Assembly: GCF_017652985.1 (NCBI RefSeq)
Contig: NZ_JAGGDJ010000056.1
Span: 1 to 33,710, forward strand
Length of the DNA: 33,710 nucleotides
Origin: Paenibacillus artemisiicola
Lineage (GTDB): Bacteria > Bacillota > Bacilli > Paenibacillales > Paenibacillaceae
Direction of reading: 5' to 3'
A program made the position numbers and the translations under genes. The notes under the pieces are model-generated. The model was not told the DNA's origin. It did not search any database and saw only the letters and a program-made list of their open reading frames with translations. Shown here piece by piece: positions 1 through 7,540 of this stretch. Position 1 is the stretch's first letter. Every line of letters starts with the position of its first letter.

Positions 1-293
1 AGCGCCCGGCGGCCGCGAACGGCGGCGCCGCGGGCCATGCGCGCCCGGCTCCGCCGGCGAAGCGCGCGCAGCGGCTGTACGTCAAAATCGCCGCCGGCCG
101 CGAGGAAGCCGGCGCGCTGGAGCGGTTGAAGTCGCTGCTGACGGGCAGCCCGGGGCCGCTCGAAACCGTGCTGTTCTACGAGCGCGAAGGGCGGACCGTG
201 GCGCTCAGCGACGCGTTCCGCGTGAAGCCGTCGCAGCAGCTGCTGGCGGGCATCGAAACGCTCTTCGGCAAAGGCTCCGCCATCGTGAAATGA
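1..293 (+). CDS. dnaE: DNA polymerase III subunit alpha, C-terminal end (partial)
   Basis: This is the 3' end of a gene that starts before the window. It is read in the frame beginning at base 3 and stops with TGA at 291-293. About 96 residues are visible. An Ala/Pro-rich stretch is followed by RLYVKIAAG, then ETVLFYEREG, VKPSQQLLAGIETLFG and a final SAIVK. This matches the C-terminal OB-like tail of DnaE-type replicative polymerases (LYVKI ... VLFYE ... V.PS..LL..IE..FG.G..IVK). DnaE is the catalytic alpha subunit that extends primers at the replication fork. The identification is supported by position, because dnaE lies just upstream of the accDA-pyk cluster in Bacillales. No clear intrinsic terminator follows the stop. 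Confidence 0.85.
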   Translation, partial: RPAAANGGAAGHARPAPPAKRAQRLYVKIAAGREEAGALERLKSLLTGSPGPLETVLFYEREGRTVALSDAFRVKPSQQLLAGIETLFGKGSAIVK

Positions 294-490
294 CGCCCGT
301 CCGTTCAGGGGCGATCTTTAATTTTCCGGCATGCACATGTTTCCGCAACTCCGCATACATTTAGGAGACACGGAGCTAGATTGACTGACGGCTCCGCATT
401 TTCGAAGCTTGCGCGAGATCGGCCGCCGCCCGCGCGCCGGGTCTTCCGGCTGCCCTGGACGGGCCGTTTCGTACAAGCCGATGCGGGGGG

Positions 491-994
491 ATGGGCATGT
501 CGTCCAACATGGAAAAATGGCTGAACCGGCGAGGCGTCGAGGTGAGCGACGTGGCGGATATCGTATTTTCGCTGCAGCGCCCTTATAATCCGGACCTGAC
601 TTACCAAGAATGCGAAGAGAGCGTCCTGCACGTGCTCGGGAAGCGCGAGGTGCAGTACGTGCTGTTCACGGGGATCGCGCTGGATGAGCTGGCCGAGCGG
701 AAGCTGCTTCCGGAGCCGCTGCAGGCGATCATGGAAGCGGACGAATCGCTGTACGGCGTCGACGAGACGCTCGCGCTCGGCATCACGAACGTCTACGGGA
801 TGATCGGCCTTACGAGCTTCGGCTACCTCGACAAGGTGAAGCCGGGCATCATCCGCAAGCTGAACGAGAAAGGCAAGCACGTCCACGTTTTTCTGGACGA
901 CCTCGTCGCCGGTCTCGCGGCCGCGGCTTCCGCGCGGATCGCGCACCAGGATCCGAAGGCCGTCCGATACGAAATCGCCGACCAGACGAATTGA
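491..994 (+). CDS. pgpA: Phosphatidylglycerophosphatase A (YutG/PgpA family)
   Basis: The 167-residue product resembles Bacillus YutG across its length: KWLNRRGVEVSDVADIVFSL near the N terminus, then KREVQYVLFTGIALDELAE, DESLYGVDETLALGITNVYG, GYLDKVKPGIIRKLNEKGKH and FLDDLVAGLAAAA. The family removes the phosphate from phosphatidylglycerophosphate to give phosphatidylglycerol at the membrane. This compact Gram-positive form has few clear membrane spans. Start choice is between ATG 491 and ATG 497; both sit just after a G-run (485-490) that is a poor but usable Shine-Dalgarno. The frame is open back to 389 without a better start. The 197 bases between the dnaE stop and this start hold no other gene. 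Family assignment is good; the precise substrate is inferred from the family. Confidence 0.85.
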   Translation: MGMSSNMEKWLNRRGVEVSDVADIVFSLQRPYNPDLTYQECEESVLHVLGKREVQYVLFTGIALDELAERKLLPEPLQAIMEADESLYGVDETLALGITNVYGMIGLTSFGYLDKVKPGIIRKLNEKGKHVHVFLDDLVAGLAAAASARIAHQDPKAVRYEIADQTN

Positions 995-1044
995 CACGCG
1001 ATGGGAGACTTCCGGCGGGAACGGCGGGGCCGAAGGGGGCGGCG

Positions 1045-1074
1045 TTGCGATGGAATCTAAACATATGGTATCAT
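1045..1074 (+). promoter_or_regulatory. Candidate sigma-A promoter for the 64-residue protein
   Basis: TTGCGA (1045-1050) and TATCAT (1069-1074) are separated by 18 bp in an AT-rich pocket between pgpA and the small gene at 1175. The -10 matches 5 of 6 consensus bases and the -35 only 4 of 6. It would give a leader of roughly 95 nt, in which a short hairpin (CATGG-TTCT-CCATG) can be drawn. Nothing else is seen in this gap. Confidence 0.4.
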
Positions 1075-1174
1075 TATGACATCATATGCCCAGATAACGA
1101 GAGTTTATATCGCGGCCATGGTTCTCCATGTGCGTACAGATGCCCCTTTAATAGCGGCTCAGGAGGTTCCTTTC

Positions 1175-1369
1175 ATGTGGACGGTTATCTATATCGCGCC
1201 GACGGCAAAAATTGCGGAGAGCATCAAAAACCGGCTGACCCAGGAAGGGTTTCTCGTAAAGATAAGACCGATCAACGTTTCGAAGCAGCAGTACGAAATA
1301 TTGGTCCCATCTGGCGAACTGGAAGAAGTGCAGGAAGTGCTGAACCATATTTTAAACTCGCAGCGTTAA
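1175..1369 (+). CDS. Conserved 64-residue protein upstream of accD, function unknown
   Basis: The product starts MWTVIYIAPTAKIAESIK and contains NRLTQEGFLVKIRPIN and YEILVPSGELEEVQEVLNHI. ATG 1175 is chosen because AGGAGG (1161-1166) lies 8 bp upstream; an in-frame ATG at 1076 has no ribosome site. The predicted strand-helix-strand-strand-helix order is that of a small ferredoxin-like fold, similar in kind to DUF2007-type proteins. From memory, close relatives next to accD in Bacillales are sometimes labelled 'glutamate decarboxylase' in databases. At 64 residues with no PLP lysine motif, it cannot be that enzyme. Its steady position beside accDA suggests a link to fatty-acid synthesis or its control, but that is inference. 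There is no signal peptide or membrane span. Confidence 0.75.
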   Translation: MWTVIYIAPTAKIAESIKNRLTQEGFLVKIRPINVSKQQYEILVPSGELEEVQEVLNHILNSQR

Positions 1370-1506
1370 CCATAGCTTCGGCGTTTCCGGGCGCCGGCCG
1401 CGTTGCCGGAAGCGTTCGCGTTTCCGAACGCCGTCCGCGATGACGGCGGCCGCGACCGGGCGCACCGTGAAAGTTAAACTATCGCGCTCCCAAAGAGGTG
1501 TCACTC

Positions 1507-2379
1507 GTGTTCAAGGACTTATTCCATAAAAAAAAATACGCCACGATTCCTTCGGGCCAGCCCCGCACGAAACCGGAAATTCCGGAGGGCTTGATGTCCA
1601 AGTGCCCGAAGTGCGGCAACATTCAGTTCAGCAAGGAAATCGAGAAGAACCTGAAGGTGTGCCCGAGCTGCGGCTATCACTTCCGGCTCAGCGCCTGGGA
1701 GCGGATCGCGATCACGCTTGACGAAGGCCGCTTGACGGAATTCGACGCGGACCTCTCCTCCGAGGATCCGCTCGGTTTTCCCGGCTACGCCGCCAAAGTG
1801 GAAGCGCAAAAGAAAAGCTCCGGCCTGACCGACGCGGTCGTGACCGGAGAAGGGACGATCGGCGGACTGCCGGTCGTCGCCGCTTTCATGAGCTTCGATT
1901 TCTTCGCGGGGAGCATGGGCTCGGTCGTCGGCGAGAAGATCGCGCGCGCGATCGAACAAGCCCACGCGAAGAAGGTGCCGCTGCTCATTTTCTCGACGTC
2001 GAGCGGCGCCCGGATGCAGGAGAGCATCCTCAGCCTCATGCAGATGGCCAAGACAAGCGCCGCGCTCGCGAGATTCCAGGGCGACGGCGGTTTGTACATT
2101 TCCGTCATGACGGACCCGACGACCGGCGGCGTGTCCGCCAGCTTCGCGATGCTCGGCGACTTCAACCTGGCCGAGCCCGGCGCGCTCGTCGGCTTCGCGG
2201 GCCGCGTCGTCATCGAACAGACGATCCGCCAGAAGCTGCCGGACAACTTCCAGACGGCGGAATTCAACCTGCAGCACGGCCAGCTGGACAAAGTCGTGCA
2301 CCGCAAGGAAATGAAGCCGATGCTGACCAAACTGCTGGATATGCATGCCGAGAAAGGGGATTGGATTCATGGCGGGTGA
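1507..2379 (+). CDS. accD: Acetyl-CoA carboxylase carboxyltransferase subunit beta
   Basis: This is the beta half of the carboxyltransferase that moves CO2 from biotin carrier protein to acetyl-CoA, giving malonyl-CoA for fatty-acid synthesis. The 290-residue product has the AccD zinc ribbon: two CxxC pairs (CPKC about residues 33-36, CPSC about 52-55). The crotonase-like core follows, with GSMGSVVGEKIARAIEQA, SSGARMQESILSLMQMAKTS and PTTGGVSASFAMLGD. GTG 1507 is the likely start: GAGGTG at 1495-1500 is the ribosome site six bases upstream, and the protein then begins MFKDLFHKKKYA like other AccD proteins. A GTG at 1498 lies inside that ribosome site and is rejected. The gene overlaps accA by 11 bp, which indicates translational coupling of the two subunits. 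The 137-bp gap upstream has a GC-rich hairpin around 1407-1426 but no clear promoter. Confidence 0.96.
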   Translation: MFKDLFHKKKYATIPSGQPRTKPEIPEGLMSKCPKCGNIQFSKEIEKNLKVCPSCGYHFRLSAWERIAITLDEGRLTEFDADLSSEDPLGFPGYAAKVEAQKKSSGLTDAVVTGEGTIGGLPVVAAFMSFDFFAGSMGSVVGEKIARAIEQAHAKKVPLLIFSTSSGARMQESILSLMQMAKTSAALARFQGDGGLYISVMTDPTTGGVSASFAMLGDFNLAEPGALVGFAGRVVIEQTIRQKLPDNFQTAEFNLQHGQLDKVVHRKEMKPMLTKLLDMHAEKGDWIHGG

Positions 2380-3379
2380 ACTGCCCTTTGAGAAACCGCT
2401 GAACGAACTGCAAAAGAAAATCGAAGAGCTGAAAAAATTCGGCCAGGAATCGGGCATCGATTTCAGCGATGAAATCGCCCGCCTCGAGGAGCGCTGCAAA
2501 CAGCTTCAGGAAGACCTGTACAACGAATTGACGCCCGCCCAGAAGATGCATCTGGCGCGCCATCACGGCCGCCCGACATCCCTGGATTTCATCGGCGAGA
2601 TCTTTACCGACTTCATCGAACTTCACGGCGACCGGCTGTTCGCGGACGATCTGGCGATCGTCGGCGGCCTCGCCAAGCTGAACGGCGTGCCGGTCACGGT
2701 CATCGGCCATCAGCGCGGCAAAGACACGAAGGACAACATCGCGCGCTTCTTCGGCAGTCCGCACCCGGAAGGCTTCCGCAAGGCGCTGCGCCTCATGCAG
2801 CAGGCGAACAAATTCGGCCGCCCGATCGTGACGTTCATCGACACGAAGGGCGCCTATCCCGGCAACACCGCCGAAGAGCGGGGACAATCCGAGGCGATCG
2901 CGCGCAATTTGCGCGAGATGGCCACGTTCGGCGTTCCGATCATCTGCGTGGTCATCGGCGAAGGCGGCAGCGGCGGCGCGCTCGCGCTCGGCGTGGGCAA
3001 CCGCGTGCTGATGCTGGAGAACGCCATTTATTCCGCGATTTCGCCGAACGGCGCGGCTTCCATTCTGTGGAAGGACGCGGGCCGCGCGGACGAAGCGGCG
3101 GCAGTCATGAAAATTACGGCCGGCGACCTGCTCGGCTTCGGGATCATCGAGGAGATCATCGAGGAGCCGCAGGGCGGCGCGCACCGCGATCTGGCGGCGC
3201 AATCCGAATCGATCAAGGAAGCGGTGTGGCGCCATTTGACGGAGCTGTCCCGCATGACCCCGGACGAGCTGATTACGGACCGTTACAATAAATTTCGCAA
3301 GGTCGGCGCCTACCGTACGCCGGCGCCGGCCGCGCAAGCGCCGGAGCCCGCGGCGGAAGCCGAGTCCGCTCAAGTTTGA
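2369..3379 (+). CDS. accA: Acetyl-CoA carboxylase carboxyltransferase subunit alpha
   Basis: This is the partner of AccD; together they form the alpha2beta2 carboxyltransferase. ATG 2369 gives 336 residues starting MAGELPFEKPLNELQKKIEE, which matches the family N terminus; an in-frame ATG at 2345 is deep inside accD and has no support. Recognisable blocks are an N-terminal coiled-coil helix, HGDRLFADDLAIVGGLAKLN, VIGHQRGKDTKDNIARFFG, HPEGFRKALRLMQQANKFGR, FIDTKGAYPGNTAEERGQSE and VIGEGGSGGALALGVGN, then ISPNGAASILWKDA. The last 20 or so residues (PAPAAQAPEPAAEAESAQV) are a low-complexity Ala/Pro/Glu tail beyond the usual end. The next gene is pyk, with 45 bp between; the pfkA usually found here is missing. 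Confidence 0.97.
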   Translation: MAGELPFEKPLNELQKKIEELKKFGQESGIDFSDEIARLEERCKQLQEDLYNELTPAQKMHLARHHGRPTSLDFIGEIFTDFIELHGDRLFADDLAIVGGLAKLNGVPVTVIGHQRGKDTKDNIARFFGSPHPEGFRKALRLMQQANKFGRPIVTFIDTKGAYPGNTAEERGQSEAIARNLREMATFGVPIICVVIGEGGSGGALALGVGNRVLMLENAIYSAISPNGAASILWKDAGRADEAAAVMKITAGDLLGFGIIEEIIEEPQGGAHRDLAAQSESIKEAVWRHLTELSRMTPDELITDRYNKFRKVGAYRTPAPAAQAPEPAAEAESAQV

Positions 3380-3424
3380 CAACCCAATATTCGTAGACGG
3401 AATCACGGAGGATGGAAACCACTC

Positions 3425-5179
3425 ATGCGCAAAACAAAGATTGTATGTACGATCGGCCCTTCCAGCGAATCGCTGGAAAACACGAAAAAGCTCATTAACG
3501 CGGGCATGAACGTCGCCCGTCTGAATTTCTCGCACGGCGATTTCGAAGAGCACGGCAACCGGATCAAGAACATCCGACAAGCCAGCCGGGAGCTGGGCAA
3601 GAACGTCGCGATCCTGCTCGACACCAAAGGCCCCGAGATCCGTCTCGGCAAGCTGAAGGAAGAGCCGATCGAGCTGAACCAGGGCGAGACGATCACGCTG
3701 ACGACGGAAGAAATTTTGGGCGACCGCGACCGGATTCCGGTCACGTATTCCAATCTGCCGGCCGACGTCCACGTCGGTTCGACGATTCTGATCGACGACG
3801 GCTTGATCGGGCTGACGGTCGAAGACGTGCAGGGCACGGAGATCAAGTGCCGCATCGTGAACAGCGGCCCGATCAAGAGCAAGAAGGGCGTCAACGTTCC
3901 AGGCGTGCATATCTCGCTCCCGGGCATCACGGAGAAGGACGCGGGCGATATCGTGTTCGGCATCGAGCAGGGCATCGACTTCATCGCGGCATCGTTCGTG
4001 CGCAAAGCGACGGACGTGCTCGAGATCCGCGAGTTGCTGGAGAAGCATAACGCGAGCCATATTCAGATCATCTCCAAAATCGAAAACCAGCAGGGCGTCG
4101 ACAACCTCGACGAGATTCTGGAAGTGTCCGACGGCCTGATGGTCGCGCGGGGCGACCTCGGCGTGGAAATTCCGGCCGAAGAGGTGCCGCTCGTTCAGAA
4201 AAACATGATCCAGAAGTGCAACCGCGCCGGCAAGCCGGTCATCACGGCGACGCAAATGCTGGATTCCATGCAGCGCAATCCGCGCCCGACGCGCGCGGAA
4301 GCGAGCGACGTCGCGAACGCGATCTTCGACGGTACCGACGCGATCATGCTCTCCGGCGAGACGGCCGCGGGCAAGTATCCGGTGGAATCCGTGCAGACGA
4401 TGTCCCGCATCGCGATGCGCGCGGAGTCGGCGCTTGATTTCCGCGAGATCTTCACGAAGCAGGCGCAAGCGCAGCAAACGACCGTGACGGAAGCGATCAG
4501 CCAAGCCGTGGCGAATTCCGCGCTCGACTTGAACGCCAAAGCGATCATCACCTCGACGGAAAGCGGCTATACGGCGCGCATGGTATCCAAATACCGTCCG
4601 AAATCGCCGGTCATCGCGGTCACGCCGAACGAGCAAGTCATGCGCCGCTTGGCCCTCATCTGGGGCGTCATTCCGTCTCTCGGTACGCCGGCGCAAACGA
4701 CGGACGAGATGTTCGACATCGCCGTTCAAGGCGGCATCAATTCCGGCCTCGTGAAGCTGGGCGACACGGTCATTATTTCGGCGGGCGTGCCCGTCGGCCG
4801 TTCCGGTTCCACGAACCTGATCAAGATCCACACGATCGGCGAAATGCTGGCGAAGGGCCAAGGCATCGGCACCCAAAGCGCGACGGGCAAAGTCGTGACG
4901 GCCCGCACGCCGGAGGAAGCCGTCGCGAAGACGACCGAAGGCACGATTCTGGTGACGTCGACGACGGACCGGGAGTACATGCCCGCGATTCAGAAGGCGG
5001 CGGCCGTCATCACCGAGCAAGGCGGCATCACGAGCCATGCGGCGATCGTGGCGCTTAACCTCGGCATCCCGGTCATCCTCGGCGTGCCGAACGCGCTGGA
5101 GCTGCTGCACGACGGCATGGAAGTGACGGTGTACGCCGAGATGGGCGTCATTTACTCCGGACAAGCCAAGGTCATGTAA
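3425..5179 (+). CDS. pyk: Pyruvate kinase with C-terminal PEP-utiliser-like domain
   Basis: This enzyme converts phosphoenolpyruvate and ADP to pyruvate and ATP, the last step of glycolysis. The 584-residue product has the N-terminal barrel (MRKTKIVCTIGPSSES; LDTKGPEIRLGKL), the B domain, and the active-site block IISKIENQQGVDNLDEIL followed by VARGDLGVEIP and ATQMLDSMQRNPRPTRAEAS. The pyruvate kinase C domain comes next, then the extra C-terminal domain of Bacillus/Geobacillus enzymes with GGITSHAAIVALNLGIPVIL, related to PEP-utilising enzymes but with no need for its histidine here. The length equals that of Bacillus Pyk (about 585). A ribosome site ACGGAGG (3406-3412) lies rather far, about 12 bp, from the ATG. 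A strong hairpin terminator follows at 5217-5247. Confidence 0.97.
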   Translation: MRKTKIVCTIGPSSESLENTKKLINAGMNVARLNFSHGDFEEHGNRIKNIRQASRELGKNVAILLDTKGPEIRLGKLKEEPIELNQGETITLTTEEILGDRDRIPVTYSNLPADVHVGSTILIDDGLIGLTVEDVQGTEIKCRIVNSGPIKSKKGVNVPGVHISLPGITEKDAGDIVFGIEQGIDFIAASFVRKATDVLEIRELLEKHNASHIQIISKIENQQGVDNLDEILEVSDGLMVARGDLGVEIPAEEVPLVQKNMIQKCNRAGKPVITATQMLDSMQRNPRPTRAEASDVANAIFDGTDAIMLSGETAAGKYPVESVQTMSRIAMRAESALDFREIFTKQAQAQQTTVTEAISQAVANSALDLNAKAIITSTESGYTARMVSKYRPKSPVIAVTPNEQVMRRLALIWGVIPSLGTPAQTTDEMFDIAVQGGINSGLVKLGDTVIISAGVPVGRSGSTNLIKIHTIGEMLAKGQGIGTQSATGKVVTARTPEEAVAKTTEGTILVTSTTDREYMPAIQKAAAVITEQGGITSHAAIVALNLGIPVILGVPNALELLHDGMEVTVYAEMGVIYSGQAKVM

Positions 5180-5216
5180 TCGTAAGCAACCCGGCAACGG
5201 CATAGCACGTATAGAG

Positions 5217-5247
5217 AAGCGATGGCGCGGTAAGCGCCGTCGCTTTT
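5217..5247 (+). terminator. Intrinsic terminator after pyk
   Basis: A 12-bp stem is formed by AAGCGATGGCGC (5217-5228) and GCGCCGTCGCTT (5234-5245), with one G-T pair and a 5-nt loop, followed by a short T run. It closes the acc-pyk region and separates it from the thioesterase gene. Confidence 0.75.
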
Positions 5248-5271
5248 CGTTCAAGTAAGGAGAGAATAACG

Positions 5272-5760
5272 ATGGCGCAGGAAACCACCGCCGCGGCTTG
5301 CCGCTGGCATTTGCACCCGCTTCGGGTACGGTATCAGGAAAGCGACCAAATGGGCGTCGTGTTCTACGGGAATTACGTGACCTGGTTCGAGATCGGACGG
5401 ACGGAGCTCGTGCGGTCGCTGGGCATGCCTTACAGCGAAATCGAGAAACAGGGGCTGCTGCTGCCGGTCGTCGACCTGGACTGCACGTACGTCTCGCCGG
5501 CACGGTACGACGATCAGGTGCTCATCTGCACGCGGATCGACGCGCTGTCGCCGGTCCGGATGGCGTTTCGCTCCGAGGTGCGGCTGATCGGGGAAGGCGA
5601 ATCGTACCCGCTCTTCTGGGACTGCCCCGAACCGCCCGGGAAGCTGCTGGTCAAAGGCGGCACGCGCCACGTCTGGGTGAACCGCGATTGGCGGCCGGCC
5701 CGGCTGGACAAGGCGCTGCCCGGGATTTACGCGATGCTCGAAGCCCGCGCGCGTGCGTAG
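5272..5760 (+). CDS. Acyl-CoA thioesterase, 4HBT/YbgC hotdog family
   Basis: A 162-residue hotdog-fold protein. The N-terminal block RYQESDQMGVVFYGNYVTWF carries the family active-site aspartate (Asp25) and the FYGNY helix start, followed by EIGRTELVRSLGMPYSEIE. Later strands are LPVVDLDCTYVSPARYDDQV and KGGTRHVWVNRD. These enzymes hydrolyse acyl-CoA or acyl-ACP thioesters in the cytoplasm; the chain type cannot be read from the sequence. A TAAGGAGAG ribosome site precedes ATG 5272. A thioesterase commonly sits between pyk and fxsA (ytzA) in Paenibacillaceae, as here. The family call is firm and the substrate unknown. Confidence 0.88.
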   Translation: MAQETTAAACRWHLHPLRVRYQESDQMGVVFYGNYVTWFEIGRTELVRSLGMPYSEIEKQGLLLPVVDLDCTYVSPARYDDQVLICTRIDALSPVRMAFRSEVRLIGEGESYPLFWDCPEPPGKLLVKGGTRHVWVNRDWRPARLDKALPGIYAMLEARARA

Positions 5761-5796
5761 ACCGTCAACGTCAGGAAGCCAAGGAGGAATGCGAAC

Positions 5797-6189
5797 ATGC
5801 TAAAATGGCTCGTTGCGGCGATCATCGTCATTCCGGCGATCGAATTGTGGGGCATTATCCGGATGGGGCATCTCATCGGGGGCTGGTGGACGTTCGGCCT
5901 CATTCTGCTGACCGGCTTTCTCGGCGCCAAGCTGGCGAGCAGCGAAGGACGCAAGGCGTTCGCCGACGTACAGGCGCAGCTGCAGAGCGGCCGGCCGCCC
6001 GGTCATGCCATGCTGAACGGCATTTGCGTGCTTATCGGCGGTCTGCTGCTGCTGCTTCCGGGCTTCTTCTCCGATATCGTGGGCATTACGCTGCTGCTCC
6101 CGATGACGCGGCCTTTCTATCGGATGCTCCTGTACCGGTGGCTGGAGAAGAAGGTCCGAAACGGTTCGTTCGTCATCCGCCGCCGCTAA
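5797..6189 (+). CDS. fxsA: FxsA family membrane protein
   Basis: A 130-residue integral membrane protein. The first span is MLKWLVAAIIVIPAIELWGI, the second WWTFGLILLTGFLGAKLA, followed by an amphipathic SSEGRKAFADVQAQLQSG segment, then paired spans in NGICVLIGGLLLLLPGFFSD and IVGITLLLPMTRPFYRML, and a basic tail ending VIRRR. This is the FxsA/YtzA pattern. In E. coli, FxsA overproduction relieves phage exclusion by the F plasmid PifA protein; the normal cell role is unknown. AAGGAGG (5781-5787) is a strong ribosome site. The gene follows the thioesterase by 36 bp and ends at a two-way terminator facing ytvI. Confidence 0.92.
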   Translation: MLKWLVAAIIVIPAIELWGIIRMGHLIGGWWTFGLILLTGFLGAKLASSEGRKAFADVQAQLQSGRPPGHAMLNGICVLIGGLLLLLPGFFSDIVGITLLLPMTRPFYRMLLYRWLEKKVRNGSFVIRRR

Positions 6190-6248
6190 GGCACGCGTGC
6201 GGAAGATGGCGCCATAGTCTCGCATCGCCCAACTTGAACGGCATGCAA

Positions 6249-6281
6249 AAAGACCTGCTTTCGCGAAGGAAGCAGGTCTTT
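6249..6281. terminator. Two-way terminator between fxsA and ytvI
   Basis: A perfect 12-bp inverted repeat, AAAGACCTGCTT (6249-6260) and AAGCAGGTCTTT (6270-6281), has a 9-nt loop. A-rich sequence on the left and T-rich on the right suit both directions. It lies between the convergent fxsA (+) and ytvI (-) genes. Confidence 0.85.
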
Positions 6282-6312
6282 GGTTTGCGTGCGTTCGCGG
6301 CTATCCTTGCGG

Positions 6313-7428
6313 TTACTTGGGCCCTCGGACGATGAAGCCGTAGAGGTCTCGGAAGACGTTGGCCCTATGTACGGTGGTGAGGATAACGAGCGAGACGGGC
6401 CCGATGATGAGGCCGAGCACCCCGAACAGCTTAAGGCCGACGAACATCGCGATGAGCGTGGGGAGCGCTTCGAGGCCGACGCTCGTCGCCAGCACCTTCG
6501 GTTCGATCGTCTGGCGGGCGACGAGGATGATGCCGTAGAGGACGGACAGCGAGATCCCCAGCTTGACGTCGCCATAGATGAACGTGTAGGCGATCCAAGG
6601 CACCATGGCCGCGCCGACGCCGAGGTACGGCAGCAGGTCGACGAGCCCGATGAGCATGCCGATGGTTATCGCGTAGTTCACCCCGATAATGAGCAGGCCG
6701 GTAGTGACGACGATGGCGGTAATGGAGATCATGATGAACTGGGCGCGGAGGTAGCCGAACAACGCCTTTTTGAGCTCGTTCCAGACGATGGAGACGGACT
6801 GCAGGATGCCCTGCGGGAACCAGGCGGACGTCCGCTGGCCGAGCCGGCGCCAGTCCTTGCTGATGAAGAAGGCGGCAAGCAGGACCACGACGGAGATGGT
6901 GGCGACGTTCGGAAGCGACGTGATGATGCTGACGATGCCGTTCAGGAAGTACGTTACGATGTTGGTGCTCGTCTGGGCGAGCAGATTGGCGGTATCCGAG
7001 ATGCGGCTGTTGATCGGTTCCTGGTAGTTGGGATTATCCTGGTAGAAGGACGTGATCTTCTCGATCAGGTTCTGGATTTCCGGCTTGTTCATGACGTACT
7101 CGAACTGGTCCCGCCACCAATCGATGTTGCTGCTGAGCGACTTGGAGAGCGCGATGATCTCGACGACGATGCGCGTGACGAGCGCGGAGACGATCGTCAG
7201 CATCGCGACGGCGAAGACGAGGAGCGAGACCGAGACGCCGAGCCATCTGGGAATTTTTAATTTTCGGTTAAGCAGGTTGACGATCGGATTAATCGCATAC
7301 GCGAGCAGCCATCCTAACAGAAAGGGATACACGAGCGGCGTGACGTAAATGACGGCGAGCACGAAGAGCACCAGCAGCGCCAGCACCAGCGCGGCGCGCC
7401 ATACCCGTTTCCAGACGACACGATCCAT
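6313..7428 (-). CDS. ytvI: Sporulation membrane protein YtvI (AI-2E transporter-like)
   Basis: The 371-residue protein has about eight membrane spans and belongs to the AI-2E/PerM family, in the sporulation-associated YtvI branch. The N terminus is MDRVVWKRVWRAALVLALLV, followed by PLVYPFLLGWLLAYAINPIV. A soluble middle part rich in charged residues contains SSNIDWWRDQFEYVMNKPEI. Late spans include LPYLGVGAAMVPWIAYTFIY and LKLFGVLGLIIGPVSLVILT. ATG 7428 is chosen over the longer frame because GGAGGAG is correctly placed upstream and the length equals that of Bacillus YtvI. Its position between fxsA and citZ fits the Bacillus order. Upstream, ppk diverges across a 201-bp region with a 14-bp palindrome. 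Whether it transports anything is not known from this sequence. Confidence 0.9.
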   Translation of the reverse strand: MDRVVWKRVWRAALVLALLVLFVLAVIYVTPLVYPFLLGWLLAYAINPIVNLLNRKLKIPRWLGVSVSLLVFAVAMLTIVSALVTRIVVEIIALSKSLSSNIDWWRDQFEYVMNKPEIQNLIEKITSFYQDNPNYQEPINSRISDTANLLAQTSTNIVTYFLNGIVSIITSLPNVATISVVVLLAAFFISKDWRRLGQRTSAWFPQGILQSVSIVWNELKKALFGYLRAQFIMISITAIVVTTGLLIIGVNYAITIGMLIGLVDLLPYLGVGAAMVPWIAYTFIYGDVKLGISLSVLYGIILVARQTIEPKVLATSVGLEALPTLIAMFVGLKLFGVLGLIIGPVSLVILTTVHRANVFRDLYGFIVRGPK

Positions 7429-7471
7429 AGACAGCAACACTCCTCCAGGTTTAAGCGGCCGATTTTTCCTG

Positions 7472-7485
7472 ATACAATATTGTAT
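7472..7485. repeat. 14-bp perfect palindrome between ytvI and ppk
   Basis: ATACAATATTGTAT reads the same on both strands. It lies 44-57 bp upstream of the ytvI start and overlaps possible -10 elements on both strands (TACAAT on minus, TATAAT at 7483-7488 on plus). It is a candidate repressor site. The -35 elements that fit are weak, for example TTGGTA 19 bp from the minus-strand TACAAT at 7487-7492. Confidence 0.5.
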
Positions 7486-7540
7486 AATTGTAGCATAGCG
7501 AGTATGGCCTTTACCAAAAAATAAGTCCGGCGTCACTTCC

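Noticed and set aside
1407..1426. GC hairpin before accD considered as a terminator
   Set aside because: The stem CGGAAGCG/CGTTTCCG with a TTCG loop is not followed by a T run, and accD needs transcription through or just after it.
1498..1506. GTG 1498 as the accD start
   Set aside because: This GTG is part of the GAGGTG ribosome site for GTG 1507, and the extra residues do not match AccD N termini.
2264..5503. A minus-strand open frame of more than 1,000 codons opposite accA and pyk
   Set aside because: It is a shadow of high-GC codon bias: Arg/Ala/His-rich translation, no ribosome site and no family similarity, while the plus strand holds two unmistakable enzymes. The same applies to the minus-strand frame opposite mdh/recQ (14716-17142) and that opposite ppk (8098-9627).
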